Assembly (NCBI RefSeq): GCF_001557535.2
Contig: NZ_CP014308.1
Span: 124,001-188,000 of the forward strand
Direction of reading: 5' to 3'
Source of the DNA: Burkholderia sp. PAMC 26561
Lineage (GTDB): Bacteria > Pseudomonadota > Gammaproteobacteria > Burkholderiales > Burkholderiaceae
DNA: 64,000 bases
In this document: piece by piece, positions 1 to 7,735 of the stretch
Position numbering within the stretch: the stretch's first letter is position 1
Layout: each line of letters begins with the position of its first letter
The notes under the pieces: generated by a model
What the model was told of the DNA's origin: nothing
Database searches by the model: none
Seen by the model: the letters and a program-made list of their open reading frames with translations, nothing else
Position numbers and translations under genes: made by a program

Positions 1-138
1 GTTTTTGAAGCCGGGCGAAGGCCGCGCCAGACGTATTTCGCGGCGCTTGCACCAAACGAAGCAGCAGCACATCCCGGCTTTCGCAAATTGCTCGGGCAAG
101 CACGATTTACCATCGCATACAAACTCGACGCCCGTTAA
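1..138 (+). CDS. C-terminal end of an unidentified protein (cut by window edge)
   Basis: An open frame enters from the left edge in frame 1 and ends at a TAA at 136-138, giving 45 residues. The tail contains the segment APNEAAAHPGFRKLLGQ and ends YKLDAR. Codon choice is GC-rich at third positions as in neighbouring real genes. I do not recognise the family, and too little is present to assign one. The convergent small gene at 213-479 follows after about 75 bases. Confidence 0.45.
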   Translation, partial: VFEAGRRPRQTYFAALAPNEAAAHPGFRKLLGQARFTIAYKLDAR

Positions 139-212
139 TCACGAATTATTGATGACCGCGGGGCAGCCGTGAAGCTGTTACATATTCCGACCAATCCATG
201 TGTGCCACCCAC

Positions 213-479
213 CTAATTGTCGAAGTCTTCTAGGGATACTCGATCGCTTGTCTCAGGAATTTCAATCTGCTCTAGAACCTTTGAAATACGCTGTTTGTTC
301 AATTCGAACGCGAGCATGAGTTGTCTCGTCGTTGCGTTTGCCGCGCCCAGATATTCGCAAACTGATTTGATCGGAATGGAGAAAGAACAATAACCCCAGC
401 CGAAGCCGTACGCCGAGAACCAAAGCGACTCATCGTAAGAAATAATCGGCTCGGTCATTCTTATCGATTGGGCACTCAT
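213..479 (-). CDS. small DUF1488-like protein
   Basis: An 88-residue protein without a signal peptide or membrane segment. It has a tyrosine/tryptophan-rich N-terminal part (SYDESLWFSAYGFGWGYCSF), then an I-x3-V-C-E-x-LGA stretch, and a C-terminal helix with AFELNKQRI. This layout (beta-rich start, a short helix at the 'CEYLGA' region, then a helix with F-x3-R-x-I) resembles the small DUF1488 proteins common in Burkholderiaceae. DUF1488 has no known biochemical role. It stands alone: the upstream 280 bases hold no gene. The assignment is by pattern only. Confidence 0.55.
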   Translation of the reverse strand: MSAQSIRMTEPIISYDESLWFSAYGFGWGYCSFSIPIKSVCEYLGAANATTRQLMLAFELNKQRISKVLEQIEIPETSDRVSLEDFDN

Positions 480-759
480 GGTCCGCCTTTTTAGTTCGAT
501 GTCAAATCGTCACATAGTTCGCTGCTGTTGCGGGTGCGGCAACACTTCGAAAACGTTCGTACCTTGAGGTGCCGCAATTGGATCAACCTACGAGTACACA
601 AGGCCCTCTTTAAAAGCTCAGTACAGTATTAGTGTACCGTTCGGGTCATGTCGAAAGGGCGTATTTATTTTGACGCCGAATCGGTCCGGATTATCTCCTT
701 GATATAGCGCCGGGGAATACATATACGATGCTGCATAAGCGCTGGAGGAGCGGCAGCGA

Positions 760-1359
760 TCAGGGGATTGGTGACCTTGCGAGCAAAAGCACCGAAAGGG
801 AGCGTACGCCTTGCGCGCCGTGGATGAGCACGCCCTCGATGTCGGCCGTGGCTGAGGGCCCGGTCTGAAGTACAGCATAGTTCGCATCCCGCCATTCTGG
901 GTGTTGGTAGGCGTGGTGAATGTTTGGAAGTATGTCCGCCGGGTCGAGCAGCACGATCAGGTGCTGCGGCAGGTACCCAAGGGTGTTCACGGTAAGTTGC
1001 TGGTCCGTCAGGCAGATTGATCCAGTTTCAGCGACAGCGAACACGGCGCGGACGACACCATAGTCGACATCAGCGAGGTCGGTTGGTTGTGTGCCTGGCG
1101 ACAGCGTGCGGTTACCGGCGATCTCCGGGACGTTGGAGCAGATCACCTTAGCGTCCTTGAGCTTGGCTTGTACGGATGCCAAAGGGTCGACAAGGTCGTT
1201 CACCAACATCTCCCCGCCCATTTTCGCCAACATGTGACCGAACGCGTCCTGCAGATCGGGCGGCGGATTGCCGTCAAACAACGGCACTGCCGGCTCGGGC
1301 CGTTCCAGCTTGGGCATGTGCGCTCGGATAGAAGCGAGTATGACGTCGCGGTTGCTCAC
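760..1359 (-). CDS. lutC: LutC/LldG-type LUD-domain protein, lactate utilisation
   Basis: A 199-residue LUD-domain protein. LutC is the third component of the LutABC iron-sulphur L-lactate oxidation system. Visible family features are the start SNRDVILASIRAHM, the central DYGVVRAVFAVAETGSI, a segment PQHLIVLLDPADI and a C-terminal GVLIHGAQGVRS. I chose the GTG at 1359 because it overlaps the stop of the upstream lutB remnant in a GTGA arrangement typical of translational coupling; an ATG at 1455 would lie inside lutB. LutC itself looks intact, but lutB upstream is broken and no lutA is visible, so the pathway cannot work from this locus. Confidence 0.85.
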   Translation of the reverse strand: MSNRDVILASIRAHMPKLERPEPAVPLFDGNPPPDLQDAFGHMLAKMGGEMLVNDLVDPLASVQAKLKDAKVICSNVPEIAGNRTLSPGTQPTDLADVDYGVVRAVFAVAETGSICLTDQQLTVNTLGYLPQHLIVLLDPADILPNIHHAYQHPEWRDANYAVLQTGPSATADIEGVLIHGAQGVRSLSVLLLARSPIP

Positions 1360-1646
1360 GGTTTCGTTCCCCCGTCGTCGCCTGACCGGTTGTGGTGATA
1401 CCACTGGTGAAAGGTTTGTAACGGCGGCGGGGGCATTTCCCGCTCTCTGCCCCAAGTATTAAGGCGGTTGTAGATCACGAACCGCGGCAGGTGTTTCAGC
1501 GCGCTGTCCGCCATCGGCAACACCGCCCGGTACAGCTTGGGGCTTGATAGCAGCAGCCCGGCCGCCTTCATCATCGCCTTCTTCGTAACTGGCAGCTCAT
1601 GCGTCTCTGACATCACCGTGCGCCAGTCGGCTATCTGTTCATGGAT

Positions 1647-1662
1647 GTTGATTTGTTGATTT
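1647..1662. repeat. 8-bp tandem duplication (GTTGATTT x2) inside lutB
   Basis: GTTGATTT occurs at 1647-1654 and again at 1655-1662. With one copy the lutB frame reads CPVKINIHEQ without interruption. With both it shifts by +2 (8 mod 3). The length equals the 8-bp target duplication made by IS66-type elements, so it may be an excision scar. Replication slippage is the simpler alternative. Confidence 0.8.
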
Positions 1663-1723
1663 TGACCGGACACACGTTGGTGCAAGGTATCCGTCAGCGG
1701 AACCCGTTAGGGCGGTTGCGCGG

Positions 1724-2215
1724 CTAAATGTCGACGATCTTTCGCAGTAGAGAGTACGAAACGCGCCAGTGACCATCAGTGTCATTGACGGCAATCGAGG
1801 CGGTCTTCGCATTTAGTCGAACGATGATGCCGACGCGCTCGCTCAGGTGCTTGTCGGTGAAGCCAACCGTGTCACCGATGAAGAATTCCTCACGTTGCGT
1901 TCTCGGCGGTGGTTTCGGTTCGACATGAGGCTGAGCATTCGAAGTTCCTGGGATGATCGCTGCGTAGAGTACGCCCCAACGGCGTCGAGTTGCGCTGTCC
2001 TGAACCACGGCCTGTGTCTGGCGAAGTTCAACTATGGTGCCTTGCGCGGGCGGTCCAAGCGGGTTGTCGCCGACGTAGTTGACGGCCATCCCCAGGTGCA
2101 GGCGTTGACGTATTTCGAGAATACGTCGAGGGTCATCAAGCATTTTGCCGATAGCTAGATAGAGGCGATATAGCTCGGCGCTGGGCGCCTGCCGAAGCGA
2201 GTCGAGAATGTCCAT
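1724..2215 (-). CDS. IS66 passenger protein with two SH3/KOW-like repeats
   Basis: A 163-residue protein encoded inside the IS66 element, directly downstream of tnpC (14-bp gap). It begins with a short helical segment (MDILDSLRQAPSAELYRLYL). Two related units follow: residues about 40-90 (GMAVNYV, then QGTIVELRQTQAVVQD, then RRWGVLYAAI) and about 112-160 (GDTVGFT, then VGIIVRLNAKTASIAV, then HWRVSYSLL). Both fit the pattern G-x-V, G-x-IV-x-L, x-A-x-[IV], W-x-V-x-Y, which resembles small KOW/SH3 barrels. Canonical IS66 has only tnpA, tnpB and tnpC. The role is unknown; nucleic-acid binding is an inference from the fold pattern. Confidence 0.7.
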   Translation of the reverse strand: MDILDSLRQAPSAELYRLYLAIGKMLDDPRRILEIRQRLHLGMAVNYVGDNPLGPPAQGTIVELRQTQAVVQDSATRRRWGVLYAAIIPGTSNAQPHVEPKPPPRTQREEFFIGDTVGFTDKHLSERVGIIVRLNAKTASIAVNDTDGHWRVSYSLLRKIVDI

Positions 2216-2229
2216 GGTGTAGAGGTGTT

Positions 2230-3753
2230 TTAACGGGCGAGCGGCAACAGTTCGTGCACGCGATTGACGGGATACGATGGCAGTTTCTCAAGCGTTCGTT
2301 CGAGCCACGCATAGGGTTCGATACCGTTAAGGCGAGCCGTCCCGATGAGGGAATACATGGTTGCCGCCGCCCGGGCGCCTCGTGGAGAACCTGCGAACAT
2401 CCAATTCGATCTTCCGACGGCAATGGGCCTGATCTGGCGTTCCAGAGCATTGTTGTCTGGCAATAGGACGCCGTTTTCCGTGTACCGGATCAGCGCCTCC
2501 CAATGCCGTAACGCATAACCGAATGCCTTGGCAAGCGGCGCTCGTGGGACCAAACCGATGCTGTTCGCCTCGAGCCACTGAAGAAACTGTGCAAGCACCG
2601 GCAAGGCTTCGGTTTGCCGTGCCGCGAGCTTGATGTCTGGTGTCTGGTCTTTGACCCGTGATTCAATCGCATATAGCTTGGCGATCCACTGAAGGGCTTG
2701 CGCTGCGAGCCCCGGCTCCTTCTGATCCTTAGCAATTTCGAAGAACCGTCGACGGCAATGGGCCCAACATCCAACCTCGATAACATCGCCGCGCGCGTAT
2801 AGCGCACCATGGCCGCTATACGCGTCAGCCTGCAGATACCCTTTGTATCCGTTTAGGTACAGCAGCGGATGTGCTCCAGCACGCGACTCGGCGAACTCGA
2901 ACACGACTGCCGGCGGATGGTCGACCCACAAGCCGTTCTCGTTGCGCTGGCCCGCGCCCAGATAACCCCATAATCGTGCTGTGCGCGTTGATGGGTGCCC
3001 TCGCTCAAGCAGAGGTAGCGTCGTGTCATCCACGTGCATGCGCGGCGCCTTCAACTGGTGAGCGCGCAAGCTAGGCAGCAGTACCGAGAGTAGCTCGGCC
3101 GATGCCAGCTTCCATTCGCACAACGTAGCTCGCGGCAAGTACACGCCACGGCGCGCGTAGCGCATTTCCTGTCGATTCAACGGCAAATGATCGACATAGG
3201 TGTTGACCAGGACGTTGGCGAGCAGGCTGGCGCTTGCATTGCTCTTAGGCAACGGCGAGGGCTGAGCGCTTGCGGTCACGATGGTCGATTCGCTGTCCTT
3301 CTTCGCCACGTATTTGAAGCGGATGTGCTCAATGACGGTCAGCTTGGACGGCTCGTAATGCAGCGTCTCGCTACGCTCTTCGCCAATGCGTTCGAGCGTA
3401 TCGAACGCCATCTTCTGTTCGTCGCTCAGATCGTATTCGATGCGTGTACGTGGCAGGTCCTTGGGTAGCGCCGGACGCCCTTTACGGGTGTGACTCTCTA
3501 CAGGAACGGCGTCTACTGCTGGCGGTGCCGGGATATCCGTGGCGGCGTCAAACAGCTCGGCTTGGCCTGCCAGGCGCTCGGAGCTTACGCCAAAGCGCGC
3601 ACGGTTCAACTGCGCAATCTGATGCTGGAGGATTTCCAACTGCTCCCACAACACCCGTGCAAGCCGATTCTGTTCGAGCGCGAACGCTTGCAGCGCATCG
3701 GGCTCGACGGGAAGATCCGCGACAGTGACGGCGTTGGGTGGCATGTGTTCCAT
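2230..3753 (-). CDS. tnpC: IS66 transposase TnpC (DDE)
   Basis: A 507-residue IS66 transposase. The N-terminal leucine-rich/helical part (about residues 20-60) contains LEILQHQIAQLNRARFG. The central DDE domain shows RMHVDDTTLPLL (first Asp region), YLQADAYSGHGALY with CWAHCRRRFFEIAK (second Asp and C-W-A-H-x-R-R), and near the end NGVLLPDNNALERQIRPIAVGRSNWMFAG, the family's E-containing motif. Length is typical for the family. It lies in the tnpA-tnpB-tnpC order and no break is visible. Confidence 0.95.
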   Translation of the reverse strand: MEHMPPNAVTVADLPVEPDALQAFALEQNRLARVLWEQLEILQHQIAQLNRARFGVSSERLAGQAELFDAATDIPAPPAVDAVPVESHTRKGRPALPKDLPRTRIEYDLSDEQKMAFDTLERIGEERSETLHYEPSKLTVIEHIRFKYVAKKDSESTIVTASAQPSPLPKSNASASLLANVLVNTYVDHLPLNRQEMRYARRGVYLPRATLCEWKLASAELLSVLLPSLRAHQLKAPRMHVDDTTLPLLERGHPSTRTARLWGYLGAGQRNENGLWVDHPPAVVFEFAESRAGAHPLLYLNGYKGYLQADAYSGHGALYARGDVIEVGCWAHCRRRFFEIAKDQKEPGLAAQALQWIAKLYAIESRVKDQTPDIKLAARQTEALPVLAQFLQWLEANSIGLVPRAPLAKAFGYALRHWEALIRYTENGVLLPDNNALERQIRPIAVGRSNWMFAGSPRGARAAATMYSLIGTARLNGIEPYAWLERTLEKLPSYPVNRVHELLPLAR

Positions 3754-3803
3754 GATGCCTAACTCAGGCCACGTTTACAAGCTCGGCGCTGCGCTGGAGC
3801 ACC

Positions 3804-4151
3804 TCACGTCACGCGCGTTACTGCCACGGTGCGGTGCGGCTCTCGCGCCGGAATCTCGATGCCTTCAAGCCATGCGTTGAGCTCGGCGAGCGTGAAGCCG
3901 CGCTGGGCGAGCAATGAGGGTGCCGGGAAACGGCCTCTTTCGAGACGCTTATACCAAAGCGCGAAGCCGGTCCGGTCCCAATAGAGAATCTTCACTTTGG
4001 AGCGGTCTCGCGCTACGAAGACGAACAGGTTGCCCGATTCAGGCTTCTGAGCAAGTAGCGGCTCGACGAGATAAGACAGCCCATCGATCGCCTTGCGCAT
4101 ATCGACCGGGTCGCGACAGATGTAAGCGCGAACGTCCGAGGCAATCAGCAC
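3804..4151 (-). CDS. tnpB: IS66 accessory protein TnpB
   Basis: A 115-residue IS66 Orf2 protein required with TnpA and TnpC for transposition. It begins MLIASDVRAYICRDPVDMRK, carries NLFVFVARDRSKVKILYWDRTGFALWYKRLERGRFP split over the middle, and ends with a basic tail. The start overlaps the tnpA stop by 7 bases (4145-4151), so the two are probably translationally coupled. It is intact. Confidence 0.93.
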   Translation of the reverse strand: MLIASDVRAYICRDPVDMRKAIDGLSYLVEPLLAQKPESGNLFVFVARDRSKVKILYWDRTGFALWYKRLERGRFPAPSLLAQRGFTLAELNAWLEGIEIPAREPHRTVAVTRVT

Positions 4152-4567
4152 CGGCCACCTCCGAGCTGGCCAAGCACAAAGCGCACGATGCGCTCGGCGT
4201 GAACGCCGCTCAGTTCGATACGAACGCCAGCGAGCGATAGCGTCACACCGTCACGCGACGGCGACACATCAGCCGCTTGCGTTGCAACAAGCGGCCTTGA
4301 GGAAGCCAGTTCACCATCCAGATTGGAAACGATGAATGCCGCATCCGCAGTAATCGCGAGCGGCTGCTTAATCTCTTTGATGTGGGTCGAAAGCTTCTTG
4401 CGCCACAGGCTGAAGGTGCTGACCGCCAAACCCTGTTCCCGGCAAAACCGCCGAGCGCCCACACCACTCGCCTTCCAGGTGGTAACCATTTCGCCCCAGA
4501 ACGCTTCCCCTTGCCGTGGGCGACGTGTACCCATCGCCGTTGCAGCCTTAATGATCTCGTCTTCCAT
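4145..4567 (-). CDS. tnpA: IS66 accessory protein TnpA (HTH)
   Basis: A 140-residue first protein of the IS66 element. The N-terminal half holds a helix-turn-helix: FWGEMVTTWKASGVGARRFC followed by REQGLAVSTFSLWRKKL. The C-terminal part (DGVTLSLAGVRIELSGVHAERI) matches the hydrophobic tail seen in IS66 TnpA proteins. It is probably the DNA-binding subunit. The start lies 60-80 bases inside the right inverted repeat, as expected. Confidence 0.9.
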   Translation of the reverse strand: MEDEIIKAATAMGTRRPRQGEAFWGEMVTTWKASGVGARRFCREQGLAVSTFSLWRKKLSTHIKEIKQPLAITADAAFIVSNLDGELASSRPLVATQAADVSPSRDGVTLSLAGVRIELSGVHAERIVRFVLGQLGGGRC

Positions 4568-4958
4568 CGCATTGCCCTCGTTCTCACGAAAGCATCACCT
4601 TCACATTCGGGACGTCGCATTCAAGACGGGATCCGCTGACGCTTACGGTGCAAGAGCCGTTCAGCGTGGAGGAGAACACGATCTTGCTGTATTTGCGCGC
4701 ACTAAAGGTTGGGTCCAGGATGACGCCGATCGGCCCAGCATAGGTGGCGCCGTAGCTGAGGCCGCCCGAGCGGCGGGACCCGCGCGCTGTTCCGAGCGGT
4801 GATCGTGCGGTACGACGTGTCCGGCACCCGAATACGTCACCAGAAACTGCTGACACAAATTTCTCGATGTAACGCACGGAAACCGATCGGTAAACCAATG
4901 CATTCTGTGAGTGGTTAGGATCGTCTCGTTGCCCTGCATTGCATGGAGGATATATCGA

Positions 4959-5174
4959 ATGCTGAGTCATCACGAACTTGCAACACTCATGTCGCTCGGC
5001 GGTGGCGACAGATTTCTCGATCCTTTCGATCTGGATGTCCAGGCGCTCAGGCGGTACCGACTCGTCGAAGTGGCCGAGCAAAAAATATCGCGGAATTCGT
5101 TAGAAGCTACCGTGCAATTGACGCGCTACGGTCGCCAGTTCCTCGAACGAATGAGGCTCGTCTCGCGCGCCTGA
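4959..5174 (+). CDS. small hypothetical protein (71 aa)
   Basis: The frame can open at 4911, but the ATG at 4959 has a clear GGAGGA ribosome binding site 8 bases upstream (4945-4950). The 71-residue product begins MLSHHELATLMSLGGG and ends RYGRQFLERMRLVSRA. It is mostly helical with a basic C-terminal helix (QLTRYGRQFLERM) that looks like the wing/helix end of a small winged-helix protein. Small proteins starting MLSHHE-x-ATLM occur in Burkholderia, but I know no function for them. It is a stand-alone gene. Confidence 0.55.
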   Translation: MLSHHELATLMSLGGGDRFLDPFDLDVQALRRYRLVEVAEQKISRNSLEATVQLTRYGRQFLERMRLVSRA

Positions 5175-5326
5175 GTGGGTTGTTAGACGCTGGCATGGCA
5201 ACGGTTTAATCGGGCAGGGGTGCGTTGGTATTTGAAACTGCCGCAGGCCTCTCGACGTTAAGGTATCTACCCTCTACTCATATGAGGCTAGGGCGCACGA
5301 TGGACGGTTCTGATGCTGTACGAAGT

Positions 5327-5848
5327 TCAACCCCACGACGACTGATTTTTCGGCAGTGCATTGTGCGGATCGAAAACGTCGAGACGATCTGTTGCGTCCA
5401 AATTCTCTGTGTACAGAACGAGATTCTTGCCGTTAGGTGTTAGTCGTGATTTGAAGAGGATGCCTTTGGCGCCGCTCGAGACGACCTCATCGCCGATGAT
5501 CCAACTTGGTGGCTCGATCCGTTCATTGAACCAGCAGTGGCGCCAATCGCAATAAAAATCCTCCCACAAAGGAGACCACTTGCCACTCTCGTATCCGCCG
5601 GTGAAATCGACAATAGGGGCGGCCGTGAGGCTGTAGCTAACCAGCGTCCCTGGTGGCATCAAGGACGAGAGTTGCTGATACTCTCTGACGGCAGTGTCGT
5701 GATCCAATCCCAGATAAAGCGCGTTGAGTCCGACACGATTCGCGCGACCGCCATGCGTTCCTGCTCCAGCGCCGCTCATCGGCGCGACTGCCCACTTTGG
5801 GACGAGCATCCGATATACGGTCACGTCGGACAGGTTCGCAAAAATCAT
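5327..5848 (-). CDS. RES-domain toxin
   Basis: A 173-residue RES-domain protein; family toxins degrade or modify NAD+ in the cytoplasm. It contains the family's early arginine (VTVYRMLVPKWAV), a GGRANRVGLNALYLG stretch holding the conserved R-x-N-x3-x-AxYL-like region, and a late serine region (GAKGILFKSRLTPNGKNLVLY). Length is normal. Its ATG overlaps the antitoxin stop in an ATGA arrangement (5845-5848), so the antitoxin is translated first. The pair reads as a Xre-RES type II toxin-antitoxin module. Confidence 0.88.
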   Translation of the reverse strand: MIFANLSDVTVYRMLVPKWAVAPMSGAGAGTHGGRANRVGLNALYLGLDHDTAVREYQQLSSLMPPGTLVSYSLTAAPIVDFTGGYESGKWSPLWEDFYCDWRHCWFNERIEPPSWIIGDEVVSSGAKGILFKSRLTPNGKNLVLYTENLDATDRLDVFDPHNALPKNQSSWG

Positions 5849-6252
5849 CCCGCCGCGCCCGCTTCGAGGGATGCAACAAAACGGATGATATCGTCGGCCC
5901 GACCTTCGGACACCAATTGTTCGGCGGTTTTATAGTCGAACACCGGGAGGGGTTCGTTTCGGTACCAAAAAAGCGCCCTCGAGACGTCGCCTGCAAGATC
6001 AGTCGCGGCGCGGATCACCCTTAGGGCGTCACGAAGAAACCGTTGTACGCTTTCGGACGCAGGTTGCCTGCTGATCGTATTGCGGTGCACGTGCGCTTGC
6101 TGCGCCAGGGTTTGCAAGTCAATATGCAAAGCCTCGCCGAATCGACGGGCCGACACAATTGGTGCGGGGTCGTCTGGGTCACGCAACGACGCCATAAATC
6201 GATCAAAGCCGATGTCTGCGCCGGGAACAGTTGCATCTGCATTTAAGTTCAT
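5845..6252 (-). CDS. Xre/MbcA/ParS-type antitoxin of RES toxin
   Basis: A 135-residue antitoxin. The N-terminal half has a helix-turn-helix (RRFGEALHIDLQTLAQQAHV, then HRNTISRQPASE). The C-terminal half is the toxin-binding MbcA/ParS-like domain with ALFWYRNEPLPVFDYKTAEQ and LVSEGRADDIIRFVASLEAG, the W-F-x-x-x-P-L pattern typical of the family. I chose the ATG at 6252; the frame extends to 6291, but that extension crosses the operator palindrome. The product probably represses its own promoter. Confidence 0.88.
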   Translation of the reverse strand: MNLNADATVPGADIGFDRFMASLRDPDDPAPIVSARRFGEALHIDLQTLAQQAHVHRNTISRQPASESVQRFLRDALRVIRAATDLAGDVSRALFWYRNEPLPVFDYKTAEQLVSEGRADDIIRFVASLEAGAAG

Positions 6253-6260
6253 AGCATCGC

Positions 6261-6283
6261 CTTGTGCACTAATTATGCACAAG
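6261..6283. promoter_or_regulatory. operator palindrome for the Xre/RES module
   Basis: Perfect inverted arms CTTGTGCA (6261-6268) and TGCACAAG (6276-6283) around a 7-base AT-rich centre, 8 bases upstream of the antitoxin ATG. The minus-strand sequence across the centre contains CATAAT, a possible -10 element. Binding here would shut off the operon, as is usual for toxin-antitoxin autoregulation. A further TAGCACAA half site lies at about 6286-6293. Confidence 0.7.
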
Positions 6284-6291
6284 ACTAGCAC

Positions 6292-6758
6292 AACATCCGG
6301 TGTTTCGTTGCTTCAGAAAACAAGCGACGCGCATGTGACGGCCTTGAACCAGAAAACCAAGTAGGATTGTCTACGCGCGGCTTGTGGACTTTTGGAGTCG
6401 AGACACCACCGTACAGTGCGCGATTCTTTGGTTTGCTCGGCATTCGTTGATGGCGAGCAGAGGTCGAACCGGACTATACCAAACACGCAGCTGCCCTTCA
6501 AATTGCAGTCAAGCGCTCATCTCGACACGAAGCAAAAAATGCCGAACCGAGAGTGAACTCCAGTAAAATTATACCTTTTACAAGGCTAACTGGCCTAATG
6601 TGGGATTGCTCACACTTTGTTTCAATTTGTTGCATTTAGCTGGGAAGCCCGCCAGGTGTGAGTTCGTGGCGGGTTAGGGTGAGGCCGCGCGTTTCAACAT
6701 GGTTAAGACTTCGAACCAGAGTCCGTTAAAGGATTTAACAGATTAAGGAGCGCACACC
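6292..6758. other. gene-free stretch between toxin-antitoxin module and flgM
   Basis: About 470 bases with only short open frames lacking coding character. The region is more AT-rich than its surroundings (for example near 6565-6640). It presumably holds promoters for both flanking genes. I see no convincing sigma-28 promoter upstream of flgM. Confidence 0.5.
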
Positions 6759-7064
6759 ATGAAGATCAACTCCAGCGACGTCCCTGCAGCACTTCAGACC
6801 AACCCACTGCGCATGGCCGCCAAGAGCAAGGTGCAAAGCGCGGGCGCGGTGCAGCAAGCCATCGCAGCCGATGCAACAAGCTCGTCGGTGAGCTTGTCGT
6901 CCTTATCGGATATGAGCGCGACGGGCGCGTCGGACATCGACACGGCAAAGGTCGAATCGATCAAGGCCGCACTTCGCGACGGCACCTATAGGATCGAGTC
7001 GGGCAATATCGCTAGCGGTATGCTGAGCAGCGCTAGCGAACTGATGAAGACGCAGTCGCGTTGA
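6759..7064 (+). CDS. flgM: FlgM-like anti-sigma-28 factor
   Basis: A 101-residue FlgM homologue. FlgM binds FliA (sigma-28) and holds back late flagellar and chemotaxis genes until export. It shows the family's N-terminal MKINSS, the serine-rich SSVSLSSLSDMSA and the FliA-binding C-terminal half with DIDTAKVESIKAALRDGTYR and IASGMLSSASELM. The ATG follows an AAGGAG ribosome binding site. Normally flgM sits with flgA or flgN; here no flagellar structural gene is present. The next gene is a chemotaxis receptor 670 bases downstream. It may be an extra FlgM. Confidence 0.85.
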   Translation: MKINSSDVPAALQTNPLRMAAKSKVQSAGAVQQAIAADATSSSVSLSSLSDMSATGASDIDTAKVESIKAALRDGTYRIESGNIASGMLSSASELMKTQSR

Positions 7065-7735
7065 TGGAAGCTCGTCTGAGCGAGCGATTTCCGTTGTTAA
7101 GCGAGGGCGTTCGCCAGGGATGTCGTTTTCATGCTCGTTGGGATGTTTGAGCAAATCCAAGGCTGCTAATACCAATTATCAGCCTTGGACAAATACCGAA
7201 TCTACTGTTTGCATGAGTGTTTTGAGGGAAAAGCATGCACGATCCCGTTCAAGATGCGGCATGCAGGCGATGTCGGCGTCGGGAACGCCCAAGGGGCCAC
7301 AAATCTCTTAATGGTTACATAAGCTCTTGCGCCCGGCCGACGGGCGCGAGTGTGGGCTTTCGCCATTTCTCCGGGAACACGAAGATGGGGAGGGTGGAGT
7401 CGGACAACCCGAGGCAGTGTTAGCGCAATATTTGGCCGCGTCGCGCACGGGCGACCTCGGCACGCCCCCGGTCGCCCGCTTTGAATAAAACTGTCGGTCA
7501 AAGCTAAACGGCAATGGTCTGGGTGCCAGACGAACGGCTGTAGGAACCATTCCCCGGGCTGGCCGAAAGACGAAAACATCAAGTGCGAGTGCTCCCTTTG
7601 ATTAATCTTCAAGCCCACTGCAAAACCGCCGTTAACACGCCAAACGCTTCGTAAAAGTAATCGTCATCGTAACCGCGCGGCCGTCCATCGACATAAAGCG
7701 GCTACATTCTTTTTACTAACACGGGGACTAGGTCA
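7065..7735. other. gene-free stretch between flgM and chemotaxis receptor
   Basis: About 670 bases with no frame I consider coding; the longest (7202-7618, minus) shows no recognisable domain and a poor start. Just after flgM the short inverted repeat GCTCG/CGAGC (about 7062-7082) could weakly terminate. The promoter of the receptor gene must lie near 7690-7730. Confidence 0.45.

Larger units (their letters stand above)
1687..4646 (-). mobile_element. complete IS66-family element with 8-bp target duplication
   Basis: A 2960-bp element bounded by imperfect inverted repeats: 1687-1706 reads GTATCCGTCAGCGGAACCCG, and the complement of 4627-4646 reads GTAAGCGTCAGCGGATCCCG (17 of 20 match). It is flanked by the direct repeat GGTGCAAG at 1679-1686 and 4647-4654, the 8-bp duplication expected for IS66. 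It carries tnpA, tnpB, tnpC and a passenger gene, all on the minus strand. All frames are open, so the element may still be active. Confidence 0.95.
1356..4800 (-). pseudogene. lutB: lutB remnant, split by IS66 and frameshifted
   Basis: The remains of the LutB iron-sulphur subunit of lactate utilisation. The C-terminal part (1356-1662) reads HEQIADWRTVMSE and later LPRFVIYNRLNTWGR and PLQTFHQWY. A second piece (about 4655-4776) reads RRSGGLSYGATYAGPIGVIL and SSTLNGSC. Removing the IS66 element and one copy of its target duplication restores GSC-TNVCPVKI, the second cysteine-rich cluster motif, so the insertion lies in that cluster. An 8-bp tandem duplication (1647-1662) shifts the frame just after it. 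The first cysteine cluster (about 4777-4800) is also degenerate, and the N-terminal two thirds is missing. No functional protein is possible. Confidence 0.85.

Noticed and set aside
618..895. Two overlapping minus-strand frames downstream of lutC
   Set aside because: They overlap the real lutC end in other frames, have no motif and no ribosome binding site.
6690..6758. Sigma-28 promoter upstream of flgM
   Set aside because: I looked for a TAAAG-N-GCCGATAA-like pair and found no acceptable match.
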